Source: Rhodopseudomonas sp. (GTDB lineage: Bacteria > Pseudomonadota > Alphaproteobacteria > Rhizobiales > Xanthobacteraceae). Taken from it: 64,000 nucleotides of DNA. The notes under the pieces were generated by a model. The model ran no database searches and was not told the DNA's origin. It saw nothing but the letters and a program-made list of their open reading frames with translations. The translations under genes and the position numbers were made by a program. Of this stretch, positions 9,208 to 17,075 are shown one piece after another. Each line of letters starts with the position of its first letter. Positions within the stretch are counted from its first letter, which is position 1. Where the stretch lies: NCBI RefSeq assembly GCF_013377015.1, contig NZ_JACABA010000001.1, positions 455,554 to 519,553 on the forward strand. Direction: 5' to 3'.

Positions 9208-10044
9208 CTATGGCCCCATCGCCCGCGGATCGCCGATGGCCGGCTTCTTGGTATCGACCGGGCCGAGGCTGCTGGCGCTTGCCTCGGTGAGGAAATTGTC
9301 CAGCGTGGCCTGAATTCGCTCCTTGACGCTTTCCGGGCCGCGATCGCTCATCTCGGTGTGCTGCGCGTTGGTGTTGACGATGTCGATCCCGGCCTCCTTG
9401 GCCACCTTGGGATCTGGCAACACCCCGGGATCGGTCTTGAATTGGGGGTCCTTCGACCGGAACGACAGGATCTTGGCGGCTCCCGACGTCACGAAAGGGA
9501 CCCGCAGATTGTCCAGCGTCACCACCCGCCGCACCAGCTCGGGATGCTGCTGGGCAAAGAACATCGAGATGTCGCCGCCATTGGAGTGGCCGACCAGGGT
9601 CAGATGTTCAAAGTCCGCATCCGGCTTGAGCTTCTTCAATTCGCCGATCGCAAACAGGATGTTTTTCTCGCCGCGCTCATAGACTTGCAGCCGGCCGACA
9701 TAGAGCGAGCCCTCCTTGGTCATCAGCGGCGCATCGGTCGGCAGATCGTGCTGGATGCTGGCGACCAGGTAGCCGCGCGCCGCCAGCACGTTCGCAAGGA
9801 ACGAGTATTCGGTGTTCTTGACGGTGTTGCCATGGCTGACGATCGCGACCGGAAGCTCGGTCATCCCGGCGTCGGCCTTCATCTCGACATCCCACCGCAC
9901 CGCAATATCGACCGCGATCGGGCGGTTGCGCGAACTGTCGTACAACGCCAGCGTTTCGTGCCTGATCGCCCATTTGCTGAACGAGAAATACGCGCCGGTC
10001 GCCAGCACGCCAAGGCCCAGGATGATGATCAGAGGTCGCTTCAT
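9208..10044 (-). CDS. Exported alpha/beta hydrolase
   Basis: A 278-residue protein with an N-terminal hydrophobic segment (LIIILGLGVLATGAYF), so it is probably exported or membrane-anchored. The alpha/beta-hydrolase nucleophile elbow GHSNGG is present, with a preceding VSHG oxyanion-type strand and a likely catalytic His in NAQHTEMSD. The layout recalls dienelactone-hydrolase or platelet-activating-factor-acetylhydrolase-like enzymes. No substrate can be assigned. The ATG at 10044 is preferred over the adjacent TTG. It does not appear to be in an operon. Confidence 0.82.
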   Translation of the reverse strand: MKRPLIIILGLGVLATGAYFSFSKWAIRHETLALYDSSRNRPIAVDIAVRWDVEMKADAGMTELPVAIVSHGNTVKNTEYSFLANVLAARGYLVASIQHDLPTDAPLMTKEGSLYVGRLQVYERGEKNILFAIGELKKLKPDADFEHLTLVGHSNGGDISMFFAQQHPELVRRVVTLDNLRVPFVTSGAAKILSFRSKDPQFKTDPGVLPDPKVAKEAGIDIVNTNAQHTEMSDRGPESVKERIQATLDNFLTEASASSLGPVDTKKPAIGDPRAMGP

Positions 10045-10218
10045 CAATCGTCCACCGCGGCTCCAGGCCCCTGACTGCGACGTGGGCTCACCCGATCATG
10101 CACAATGATCGCGATTAGCACACCGCCGTTTAATATTCGCAAACAAGTCTTTTGCAAGTGAGGCCAGTAACAATGATTTTGCCAGTAGTCCTCCGAGGCG
10201 ACGCCGGATCCAGCCGCC

Positions 10219-10593
10219 TCAGGCCGTCAGCTCATGCAGCGTGTCGGCAATTTGCGACGAACTGTAGGGCTTGCGCAAGAACCGGCCGCCATCGGGCAGA
10301 TCGAGGTCGGTGAGGTTCACCTGCCCGGAGGTCGCGATGATCTTGATCGGCGGCCAGCGGCCCCGGACCGCCTGCGCGAGCCTCAGACCGTCCATCGAGC
10401 CGGGCATCTGGACGTCGGTGAAAACCACTTTGACGTCGGTTCTGGTTTCGAGAATTCCGATCGCCTCGTCCGCGGTCGCGGCTTCCACCACCTCGGAGCC
10501 GGCGTCTTCGATCATGTCGACGGCGTTCATCCGCAGAAAGATCTCGTCTTCGACCACCAGCACGACCGGCCGCTTGGTCACCATACCGGACAT
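10219..10593 (-). CDS. Single-domain response regulator (receiver only)
   Basis: A 124-residue receiver domain with no output domain. The acidic pair is in VVEDE, the phospho-acceptor Asp is at about residue 60 (FTDVQMPG), the switch Thr is in ATSG, and the conserved Lys is in LRKPY. Proteins of this type act as phosphate shuttles or protein-level switches. No kinase adjoins it. ATG at 10593 follows GAGG by 7 bp, and an in-frame GTG lies one codon earlier. The neighbours on both sides are unrelated genes on the same strand. Confidence 0.88.
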   Translation of the reverse strand: MSGMVTKRPVVLVVEDEIFLRMNAVDMIEDAGSEVVEAATADEAIGILETRTDVKVVFTDVQMPGSMDGLRLAQAVRGRWPPIKIIATSGQVNLTDLDLPDGGRFLRKPYSSSQIADTLHELTA

Positions 10594-10704
10594 CACTGAA
10601 CCTCGCTCAATGCAGACTAAGCGTTTGAGCGCACAATCGTTCCGGCCACAAGCAAATAGCGTCGGAAACCGTACATTTCAATAGGACCAATCTGCGGAAA
10701 GGGC

Positions 10705-11538
10705 TCAGAGCAGCTTGCCGTCCGGCCCGAAGAACGGGTGCGCCCCGTCGAATCGTCCGATCGGGACGTCGTGAGTCACCAACTCGCCAAAGCCCGCACC
10801 GGGAAACCAGGCGTGCAGATGAAACCCCGGCGGCTCGACCCGGAACGACGGCTCGATCAGTTCGGCCAAATCCAGCGCGACCGCATGATTGGGCGCCGGG
10901 CAGATCGTCGCTGCTGCACCTGCGAACATCGTCAACGTCGCGCGATGCACGTGGCCGGCGGCGACCAGCCGAACCCGCCGGTGCCGGGCGACGATCTCCC
11001 CGAGCGCGCCGGCGTTGAGCAGGTTCTGCCGATCCATGTGCCAGATCCCGGTGCGGAACGGTGGATGATGCAGGAACAGCAGCGCCGGGCGATGCGATGC
11101 CGCCAGCGTGGCGTCGAGCCATTGCAGCGTCGCCGCGTCGAGTTCGCCGTGCGGCTGGCCGTGCACGCTGGAATCCAGCAGCACGATGTCGAGATCGCCG
11201 ACCGGATGGATTTGATTGAGCGCGCCGGTTTCGGGAAACGGCGCCTGCGGAAACGCAGCGCGCATCAGCACGCGGGAATCGTGGTTGCCGGGAATCCCGA
11301 GCCAAGGGATCTGCAACGGCGCCAGCAACAGCTTGAGGTGGTCGTATTCCTCGGCGGTCGGGGTGTCGGCGAGATCGCCGGAGATCACCACCAGGTCGGG
11401 GCGGGGCGCGAAATCGTTCAATGCCGCAACGCAGCGCGTCAGCGCCGCGGCGGTATCGACCCGGCCGTAGGCGCGCTGTCCCGGCGGCTTGATGTGCAGG
11501 TCGGAGATCTGCGCGATCAGAATCGGTTTCGGCGTCAT
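10705..11538 (-). CDS. GpdQ/CpdA-like metallophosphodiesterase
   Basis: A 277-residue class III phosphodiesterase. All five metal-ligand blocks of the calcineurin-like fold are present: SDLH (Asp13, His15), VVISGDLAD, PGNHD, LHHPP and GHVH. Overall spacing, and the YGRVD segment after the first block, resemble GpdQ, a glycerophosphodiesterase, more than CpdA. The predicted role is cytoplasmic cleavage of a phosphodiester. It is the last gene of an ABC-importer operon, 19 bp after the ATPase, so the imported compound is probably its substrate. ATG at 11538 is chosen because the added upstream residues are not family-like. Confidence 0.88.
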   Translation of the reverse strand: MTPKPILIAQISDLHIKPPGQRAYGRVDTAAALTRCVAALNDFAPRPDLVVISGDLADTPTAEEYDHLKLLLAPLQIPWLGIPGNHDSRVLMRAAFPQAPFPETGALNQIHPVGDLDIVLLDSSVHGQPHGELDAATLQWLDATLAASHRPALLFLHHPPFRTGIWHMDRQNLLNAGALGEIVARHRRVRLVAAGHVHRATLTMFAGAAATICPAPNHAVALDLAELIEPSFRVEPPGFHLHAWFPGAGFGELVTHDVPIGRFDGAHPFFGPDGKLL

Positions 11539-11557
11539 TGTCGGTTCCTGCTGCGCT

Positions 11558-12619
11558 TCAGTCGTGCTCGGGTAACAGCCTGATCGCATCCGGCGCGACC
11601 GAAAGGCCGACCCGATCGCCGATCGTGACCGCGACGGTGTTCGGCGCGTCGATCGTCAACGGCTTGTCGGACGCGCCGCCGACAATGACGCGCTGGCGAT
11701 CGCCGATGAAGCTGATGCTGTCGATGGTTCCGGTCAACGCCGCGCCCTCGGCCGCGACGATCGCGATCGTCTCCGGCCGGATCATGGCGACTGCCGCCGG
11801 ATGCGTGTCGCCTTCCGCGAGCGGCAGCACGCCGCCGGGCAGCATCAGCCGGCCATCGGCGACCGGCGCCTCGACGATGTTAGCGGCGCCGACGAATTCC
11901 GCGACAAAGCGGCTCTGCGGCTTGAAGTAGATTTCGCGCGGCGTGCCGATCTGGACGATCGCGCCCTTGCGCATCACCACGATGCGGTCGCCCAGCTCCA
12001 TCGCCTCGGCCTGATCGTGGGTGACGTAGATCGTCGTGATCCCCAGCGAGCGCAGCAGCCGGTTGAGCTCGCCGCGCAATCGGTCGCGCAAGGCGGCGTC
12101 GAGCGCGGTCAATGGCTCGTCGAGCAGCAGGATGCCGGGACGGATCGCCACCGCGCGGGCCAGTGCCACGCGTTGGCGCTGGCCACCCGACAGTTGATCG
12201 ATCCGGCGATCCTCGAGGCCGGTGATGTTGGTGAGCGCGACCAGTTCGGCGACCCGCGCCGCGCGTTCGGCCCTGGCGACGCCGCGAATTTTCAGCCCGT
12301 AGCCGATATTCTCGGCAACGCTCATATTGGGGAACAGCGCGTAGGACTGAAACACCATGCCAACATTGCGCTGCTCGATTGGCACCGCGGTGATGTCGAC
12401 GCCGTCGAACAACACCCGGCCGCCGGCGTCGGGCTGTTCCAGCCCGGCGATGATCCTCAGCATCGTGGTCTTGCCGCAACCGCTTGGCCCGAGCAGCACC
12501 AGGGTTTCGCCGCGCGCGATGTCGAGCGTGGCGGGCGCCAGCGCCAGCGTGCCATCGGCGAAGGTCTTGGCGCAGGCCTCGATATGCACCGACGCGCCGT
12601 GCCCCACAATCGCGTTCAT
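11558..12619 (-). CDS. ABC transporter ATP-binding protein, PhnT/PotA type
   Basis: A 353-residue ATPase energising import through the two permeases encoded upstream. Walker A is GPSGCGKTT, the signature is LSGGQRQRVALARA, Walker B is ILLLDEPLTALD, and the switch His is in YVTHDQ. A C-terminal TOBE-like beta domain follows, as in the PotA/FbpC/PhnT group. ATG at 12619 overlaps the end of the permease gene by 4 bp (ATGA). A much longer frame runs through the permeases in a different phase and is not coding. Substrate class is discussed under the binding protein. Confidence 0.93.
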   Translation of the reverse strand: MNAIVGHGASVHIEACAKTFADGTLALAPATLDIARGETLVLLGPSGCGKTTMLRIIAGLEQPDAGGRVLFDGVDITAVPIEQRNVGMVFQSYALFPNMSVAENIGYGLKIRGVARAERAARVAELVALTNITGLEDRRIDQLSGGQRQRVALARAVAIRPGILLLDEPLTALDAALRDRLRGELNRLLRSLGITTIYVTHDQAEAMELGDRIVVMRKGAIVQIGTPREIYFKPQSRFVAEFVGAANIVEAPVADGRLMLPGGVLPLAEGDTHPAAVAMIRPETIAIVAAEGAALTGTIDSISFIGDRQRVIVGGASDKPLTIDAPNTVAVTIGDRVGLSVAPDAIRLLPEHD

Positions 12620-13401
12620 GCCTTCTGCCCCCGGTCCGCGAAAAACTGCATCGCCACCAGCAAGGGCACGATCATGATGAAAAAGATCAGCGTATAGGCC
12701 GACGCCACTTCCAGCCGCATCGAGGCATAGCTGTCGGCGAGACCGACCGGCAGCGTCTTGGTCAGCGGCGTATGCAGCATCCAGGTCAGGTTGAATTCGC
12801 CGAGCGACAGCGTCACCACCATCAGCGCGCCGGCCAGAATCCCCGGCATCGCGTTCGGCACGATGATATCGAGAAACCGTCGCCATGGCGGCGCGCCGAG
12901 CGAGGCCGCGCCCTCGTCGAGGGTCTTGATGTCGATGGTCGAAAACACCGCCATCACCGAGCGCACCATGAACGGCATCGTGAACACCACGTGCCCGACC
13001 AGAATGAACAGCCAGGAGCGGCGGAAGCCGCCGAAGCCGCCATAGCTGATCAGCAGCGCCAGCGCGATGGCGAGGCCGGGAATCGCGAGCGGAAGGGTAA
13101 TGATCTCCTCGACGATCCGCGACAGTAAGCCGCCGCGGACATGTAGCGCATAGGCGGCGGGAACGCCGACCAGCAAGGTCACCGCCAGCGTCGCGAACGC
13201 GATCAGGAACGACAGCAGGATCGTGTCGGCGTAGAGGTCGAACACCTGAAATACCCATTGCAGCGTCACGCCGGAGGAAATGCCGCGAAAGTAATTGACG
13301 GTGACGCCGGCCGAGATCGACAGCACCACCGGCACCACCAGAAAGGCGGCGACCAGCAGTGTGAACAGCAATTGCGCGGTGAAGATCAGTCGGTCGCGCA
13401 T
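12616..13401 (-). CDS. ABC transporter permease, second subunit
   Basis: A 261-residue inner-membrane permease with about six hydrophobic helices and the EAA loop DEGAASLGAPPWRRFLDIIVP, where the ATPase docks. It belongs to the BPD_transp_1 family of the spermidine/iron/2-aminoethylphosphonate importers (PotC/PhnV-like). It starts 3 bp after the stop of the first permease and ends overlapping the ATPase start, so the three are translationally coupled. Confidence 0.9.
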   Translation of the reverse strand: MRDRLIFTAQLLFTLLVAAFLVVPVVLSISAGVTVNYFRGISSGVTLQWVFQVFDLYADTILLSFLIAFATLAVTLLVGVPAAYALHVRGGLLSRIVEEIITLPLAIPGLAIALALLISYGGFGGFRRSWLFILVGHVVFTMPFMVRSVMAVFSTIDIKTLDEGAASLGAPPWRRFLDIIVPNAMPGILAGALMVVTLSLGEFNLTWMLHTPLTKTLPVGLADSYASMRLEVASAYTLIFFIMIVPLLVAMQFFADRGQKA

Positions 13402-13404
13402 GGC

Positions 13405-14220
13405 TTAACCGGTCGCCGCGACGGTGCCGCCGCTGAGCGAGCGCGCCAGCGCCAGCATCGCCCAGGAGATCAGGCCGAGGCCGACCGACAGCGCTGCGGC
13501 GGTGGAGAAATTCGCCGCCAGCGTGAACTCGGTATAGATCAGCATCGGCAGCACGTCGATATTGGTGGCGAGCGTGAAGGCGGTGCCGAACGCGCCCATC
13601 GCGGTGGCAAAGGCGATCGCGCCGGAGGCCACGAAAGCTGGCCCCAGCGCTGGCAGCACGACGTCGCGCTGCACCGCCCAGGGGCCGGCGCCGAGCGAGC
13701 GCGCGGCTTCCTCGAGCCCCGGATCGAGCTTCTGCGCCGCCGCCATGATGGTGAGAATGACGCGCGGAATCGAGAAATACAGATAGCCGAGAAACAGCCC
13801 CTGGATCGAATAGGCGAACACCAGTTTTTCGCCGATCAAATGGCTGGAGATCCCGCCGATCAAACCCTGACGCCCGGCCAGCAGGATGATCAGGAAGCCG
13901 ATCACCACGCCGGGAAACGCCAGCGGAAAGGTCAGCATCGCGACCAGCACGGCGCGGCCGGGAAAGCGGTGCCGCTGCAGGAAAATGCCGGAAACGGTGG
14001 CGATCGCCAGCGTCGCCGCCGTGGTCACCGAGGCCAGCACCATGGTGTTGATCAGCGTGGCGCGATAGCGCGGCTCGAACAAAATTGCCAGATAGCCGGC
14101 GAGCCCGTGCGGCCCCTGCGCGCCGAGCAGCACCAGCCGCGCCATCGGCAGCAGAAAGAACGCCGCCGTCACCGCCACCAGCGGCAACAGGCAGATCCAG
14201 ATGAACGAACGATGCGACAT
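13405..14220 (-). CDS. ABC transporter permease, first subunit
   Basis: A 271-residue inner-membrane permease with about six hydrophobic helices starting at WICLLPLVAVTAAFFLLP. The EAA loop is LEEAARSLGAGPWAVQRDVVLP. The C-terminal alanine-, serine- and glycine-rich stretch is typical of PhnU/PotB-like subunits. It lies 46 bp after the binding-protein gene and 3 bp before the second permease. It forms the channel heterodimer with that protein. Confidence 0.9.
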   Translation of the reverse strand: MSHRSFIWICLLPLVAVTAAFFLLPMARLVLLGAQGPHGLAGYLAILFEPRYRATLINTMVLASVTTAATLAIATVSGIFLQRHRFPGRAVLVAMLTFPLAFPGVVIGFLIILLAGRQGLIGGISSHLIGEKLVFAYSIQGLFLGYLYFSIPRVILTIMAAAQKLDPGLEEAARSLGAGPWAVQRDVVLPALGPAFVASGAIAFATAMGAFGTAFTLATNIDVLPMLIYTEFTLAANFSTAAALSVGLGLISWAMLALARSLSGGTVAATG

Positions 14221-14266
14221 CAGGAATGAACGCCCCTGCCCTGAATTGGCCGGGGCGCAATATGCA

Positions 14267-15274
14267 TCAGCGGACTTCGGCGAGATAGCGGTCGACGAAC
14301 CCCTTCTGCGCGGTTTCCATCAGGCCCCAGTCGACGCTCTTGGCGCGGGCATAGTCGGCGTCCGGCAGGAACTTGGCCTTGACGGCTTCGGGCAATTCGA
14401 TCTGGCGCGCCGGTCGCAGATAGGCGTTGGTCCAGATCGCCTGACCCTTGTCCGACAACAGATAGTCGATCACCTTCTTGGCCTTTTCCTTGTCGGGGGC
14501 GTTCTTCACCAGACCGACGACATAGGGGAAACTCACCGAACCCTCGCACGGGATGACGAATTCGAAATTGCCCTTCTCGGCATATTTCGCGCGATAGGCA
14601 TTGAAATCATAATCGAACAGGATCGGGATTTCGCCCGACACCACCCGCGCGTAGGAGGTCTGCTTCGGCACGATCGGATCGTTCTTGTGCAGTTCCTTGA
14701 AGAACGCCACCGCCGGCGAGAAGTCCTGCGCCGAACCGCCGAGCGACAGGTTGACCGCGACCGCGCCGACATAGCCCACCGCCGCCGAGGACGGATCGAG
14801 ATAACCGACCATGCCTTTGTAGTCCGGCTTCAACAGATCCTTCCAGCACTTCGGCACTTCCTTGCCGCCGAGCGCGTCCTTGTTGACGAACAGGCCGAGC
14901 GTGCCGGAATGGATCGTGGTCCAATAGCCGTCCGGATCCTTGAGGCCGGCATCGACCTGATCCCAATGCGCCGGCTTGTACGGCTCCAGCACGTCCTCGG
15001 CCTTGGCCTTGATGCCGAAGGTGACGCCGAAATAGCCGATGTCGCCGACCGGATTGGCCTTCTCGGCCATGATCTGCGCCAGCGCCTGGCCGGAATTCTT
15101 GTTGTCGTGCGGAATGTCGTAGTTCAGATCGGTCTTGATCGCCTTCAACATCGACGCCCAGTCGGCCCATTGCGGCGGACAATTGTAGCAGATCACATCG
15201 GCGGCGCGTGCCGGCTGTGACGCGGCGACAAACGACAGCGCCAACAGCGCCGCAACTGCGCGAGTGATCTTCAT
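14267..15274 (-). CDS. ABC transporter periplasmic substrate-binding protein
   Basis: A 335-residue family-1/13-type binding protein with a Sec signal peptide of about 24 residues ending PARA. The mature part starts ADVICYNCPPQW. The fold class includes iron, polyamine and 2-aminoethylphosphonate binders. Absence of a conserved iron Tyr pair cannot be judged by eye. As first gene of the operon it probably sets expression. The paired GpdQ-like phosphodiesterase favours a phosphorus compound such as a glycerophosphodiester or phosphonate; this is inference, and polyamine or other ligands remain possible. ATG at 15274 is the only start that places the signal peptide correctly. Confidence 0.88.
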   Translation of the reverse strand: MKITRAVAALLALSFVAASQPARAADVICYNCPPQWADWASMLKAIKTDLNYDIPHDNKNSGQALAQIMAEKANPVGDIGYFGVTFGIKAKAEDVLEPYKPAHWDQVDAGLKDPDGYWTTIHSGTLGLFVNKDALGGKEVPKCWKDLLKPDYKGMVGYLDPSSAAVGYVGAVAVNLSLGGSAQDFSPAVAFFKELHKNDPIVPKQTSYARVVSGEIPILFDYDFNAYRAKYAEKGNFEFVIPCEGSVSFPYVVGLVKNAPDKEKAKKVIDYLLSDKGQAIWTNAYLRPARQIELPEAVKAKFLPDADYARAKSVDWGLMETAQKGFVDRYLAEVR

Positions 15275-15657
15275 TAGGCGTTTCCCCGGGTGATCGAACC
15301 ATGTAGCGGCGGCAACAGCGCCGCATCCTAACCGCACCCCTAACGCGCGCACATGACCGGTTTGCGACAGCCGCCAACATATCGGCCGCAACAACCTGCG
15401 GTGATCGAGCGCGCGGCGCGCAACCCTGTTACCGCGGCACACGACCCGAACCGCGGGTCTAGCGTCGGCGCACCGCGCCCGATTTTGTCCGCCACCGGAC
15501 AAAAGCCACTGTGGGAGTGCGGGAACTTTCATAATGGTTGGAAATTGAATCGCAACATTTTCGAGTTCCGAGGAGCAGCGCCCACCGAACTAGAGCGGCG
15601 CTGGATCGAATTCGGACGATCACTGCAAGACGAATTTTGGATTCGGGAAACTGACAG
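15275..15657. other. Divergent intergenic region, no convincing gene
   Basis: 383 bp between the ABC operon and a small plus-strand gene. A frame at 15353-15661 is open but resembles no family and spans the dyad at 15483-15504, so it is left out. The region should hold the promoter of the five-gene importer operon. Confidence 0.5.
15483..15504. promoter_or_regulatory. Perfect dyad TTTTGTCCG-N4-CGGACAAAA
   Basis: Nine-base perfect arms flank CCAC. There is no T-run after it in either direction, so it is not a terminator. It shares a 20-bp core, with 16 identical positions, with the dyad at 7610-7629. An operator for a dimeric regulator is likely. Confidence 0.55.
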
Positions 15658-15927
15658 ATGATGAATCAATTCAAATCAAATTCCTGCAAACCCTGGGACG
15701 ACGAACAGGTCGCGCAGCTGAAGGCCTTGGTTGCAACCGGCGCGTCTCCGATCCGGGCGGCGGCCGCGCTGAAGCGGGCGCAATCGTCGGTGCTGGTCAA
15801 GGCGCGGAAGCTAGGCACGCCGTTCATGGGAAGCCGTGAGGCGAAGCGATTGCGCAACGCCAAGATCGCCGCCGCTGAGCAGCGACTGGCTGGTACCGGC
15901 ACCGATGCCGTGACCGATATCGGTTAA
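15658..15927 (+). CDS. Small SANT/GcrA-like helix-turn-helix protein
   Basis: An 89-residue basic protein. Residues 12-55 form W-x-x-E-Q-V-A-Q-L-K followed by ASPIRAAAALKR and KARKLGTPF, which recalls the short helix-turn-helix found in GcrA and in many small Bradyrhizobium proteins. DNA binding is therefore possible. Two ATG codons lie in tandem at 15658 and 15661, so the start may be one residue later. The function is not known. It is followed by an unrelated membrane protein gene. Confidence 0.6.
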   Translation: MMNQFKSNSCKPWDDEQVAQLKALVATGASPIRAAAALKRAQSSVLVKARKLGTPFMGSREAKRLRNAKIAAAEQRLAGTGTDAVTDIG

Positions 15928-16102
15928 GGCCGGTCGATTTGCAGGCTATCAACGGGCAAAATCCCGCACCGGTTACCGTTCGAAGTAGATACTACGACTA
16001 GCTAGCCAAATTTTTGCGGCGCATCCAACGAAAACAGTCCATAATTAACTTGGCTACTAATAGCCTCGAATCAAATTTGAAAGGCACCCTTCCGGGGGTG
16101 AA

Positions 16103-16585
16103 ATGGGTAAGCAGATGCAATACTGGATCATTGCATTCACAGCCGCGCTCGTCGTGGTTATTGGCTACGCAGCAGGCCCGGTAGGCGCCGTGGCATCCTT
16201 GCTGGTGTTTTCGATCGCCCTGTATCTGCTCTGGGCTCGCAGGCTCGGATTCAATGGAGCCTGGACCAGATTTGGTCTCGATCGGCTGACGGCGCCGCTC
16301 TGGAAAGGCGAAAACTGGGACCGCTTCGGCGGCATCTTCAATGACCGAGACAGCGTCGTGAAAGCGGCCACCTTTGCGGTGGTCCTGATCGCGCTGTCGC
16401 TGATCCTGCCGGCAAGCCAGGTTGGCCTGGTCGCGGTCGCGATTGCCGCCTGGTACGCGTTCGAGATCTACCGCAGCCAGAAGCCGGCTGTCCGGCCGGC
16501 GGCGTTGGAGTCCAAGGTCGCAAACGACAAGGTCGTCTATACGGCGTCCGCGGCACCGCGACCGGAGGCCGCCAAGGTCAACTGA
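16103..16585 (+). CDS. Hypothetical membrane protein
   Basis: A 160-residue protein of unknown function. Hydrophobic segments are visible at about residues 7-28, 29-45 and 90-118, with a soluble loop containing GENWDRFGGIF between them and an alanine- and proline-rich C-terminal tail. The ATG at 16103 follows GGGGGTG closely. A second ATG lies four codons later. It ends just before a strong intrinsic terminator, so it is a single-gene unit. No family is recognised. Confidence 0.65.
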   Translation: MGKQMQYWIIAFTAALVVVIGYAAGPVGAVASLLVFSIALYLLWARRLGFNGAWTRFGLDRLTAPLWKGENWDRFGGIFNDRDSVVKAATFAVVLIALSLILPASQVGLVAVAIAAWYAFEIYRSQKPAVRPAALESKVANDKVVYTASAAPRPEAAKVN

Positions 16586-16609
16586 TCGCAAATCGCTCAC
16601 ACGCATCGC

Positions 16610-16646
16610 AGGCGGCGAGGAGAGCCTCGCCGCCTGTTTTCGTTTT
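16610..16646 (+). terminator. Rho-independent terminator
   Basis: An 11-bp perfect stem (AGGCGGCGAGG / CCTCGCCGCCT) with the loop AGAG is followed by GTTTTCGTTTT. It lies 25 bp after the stop of the hypothetical membrane protein. Confidence 0.85.
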
Positions 16647-17075
16647 ATCATTTCCGATGATCGATCCGGCTTGATCTCGTTCGCGATCCGGCGTCGTTCG
16701 AGATGACCGCGCCATGAATTGCACGCGGCGTAACTTGCCGCTCGAACGGCACCTCGCGCATCGTCGAGTTTGGAGCCGGGTGCGGCCAGCGCCGCGAAGA
16801 TTCTCAGCCCGCATTCCATTCCGATCTGACCACGCAGACTCGGCTTGCGCGCCGCAAGCGAATTGGCACCGAGGCAGTTTCGCATATATTTTCATCAATT
16901 CTGGCTCTTTGTATGCAATTTAACTGACGCGGCCGGTCCGCGGCTCGGCCTCGGCATCTGCCGATTCTATCGATAAATCAATCAGCTAGCCGACAGTTTC
17001 CGGTCCGTTAGGATTTGGCACGATGCTTGCGAGTGTTGTTCCCGAGCCGATCCACCCGTGCCCTGGAGCGCCCCG
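16647..17075. other. Intergenic region upstream of the sigma-54 operon
   Basis: About 430 bp without a recognisable gene. An AT-rich stretch lies at about 16880-16925. The sigma-54 promoter is at 17016-17030. Space remains upstream for NtrC-type enhancer sites, but no clear copy was found by eye. Confidence 0.5.
17016..17030 (+). promoter_or_regulatory. Sigma-54 (-24/-12) promoter
   Basis: TGGCAC-GATGC-TTGC matches the RpoN consensus TGGCAC-N5-TTGC at every defined position and with exact spacing. The -12 element ends 45 bp before the ATG of the substrate-binding protein. Dependence on an enhancer-binding activator such as NtrC is inferred from the nitrogen-related operon. Confidence 0.75.

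Noticed and set aside
11558-14260. A single 900-codon open frame on the minus strand
   Set aside because: Only the last 353 codons are an ABC ATPase. The rest is the wrong phase of the two permease genes, which are clearly coding in other frames.
15353-15661. Possible 102-residue protein before the small helix-turn-helix gene
   Set aside because: No family resemblance, no clear ribosome site, and it contains the 15483-15504 dyad; treated as promoter region.
16875-16890. Second sigma-54-like site (TGGCAC-CGAGG-CAGT) upstream of the transporter operon
   Set aside because: The -12 element lacks the TTGC core; the site at 17016 fits fully.
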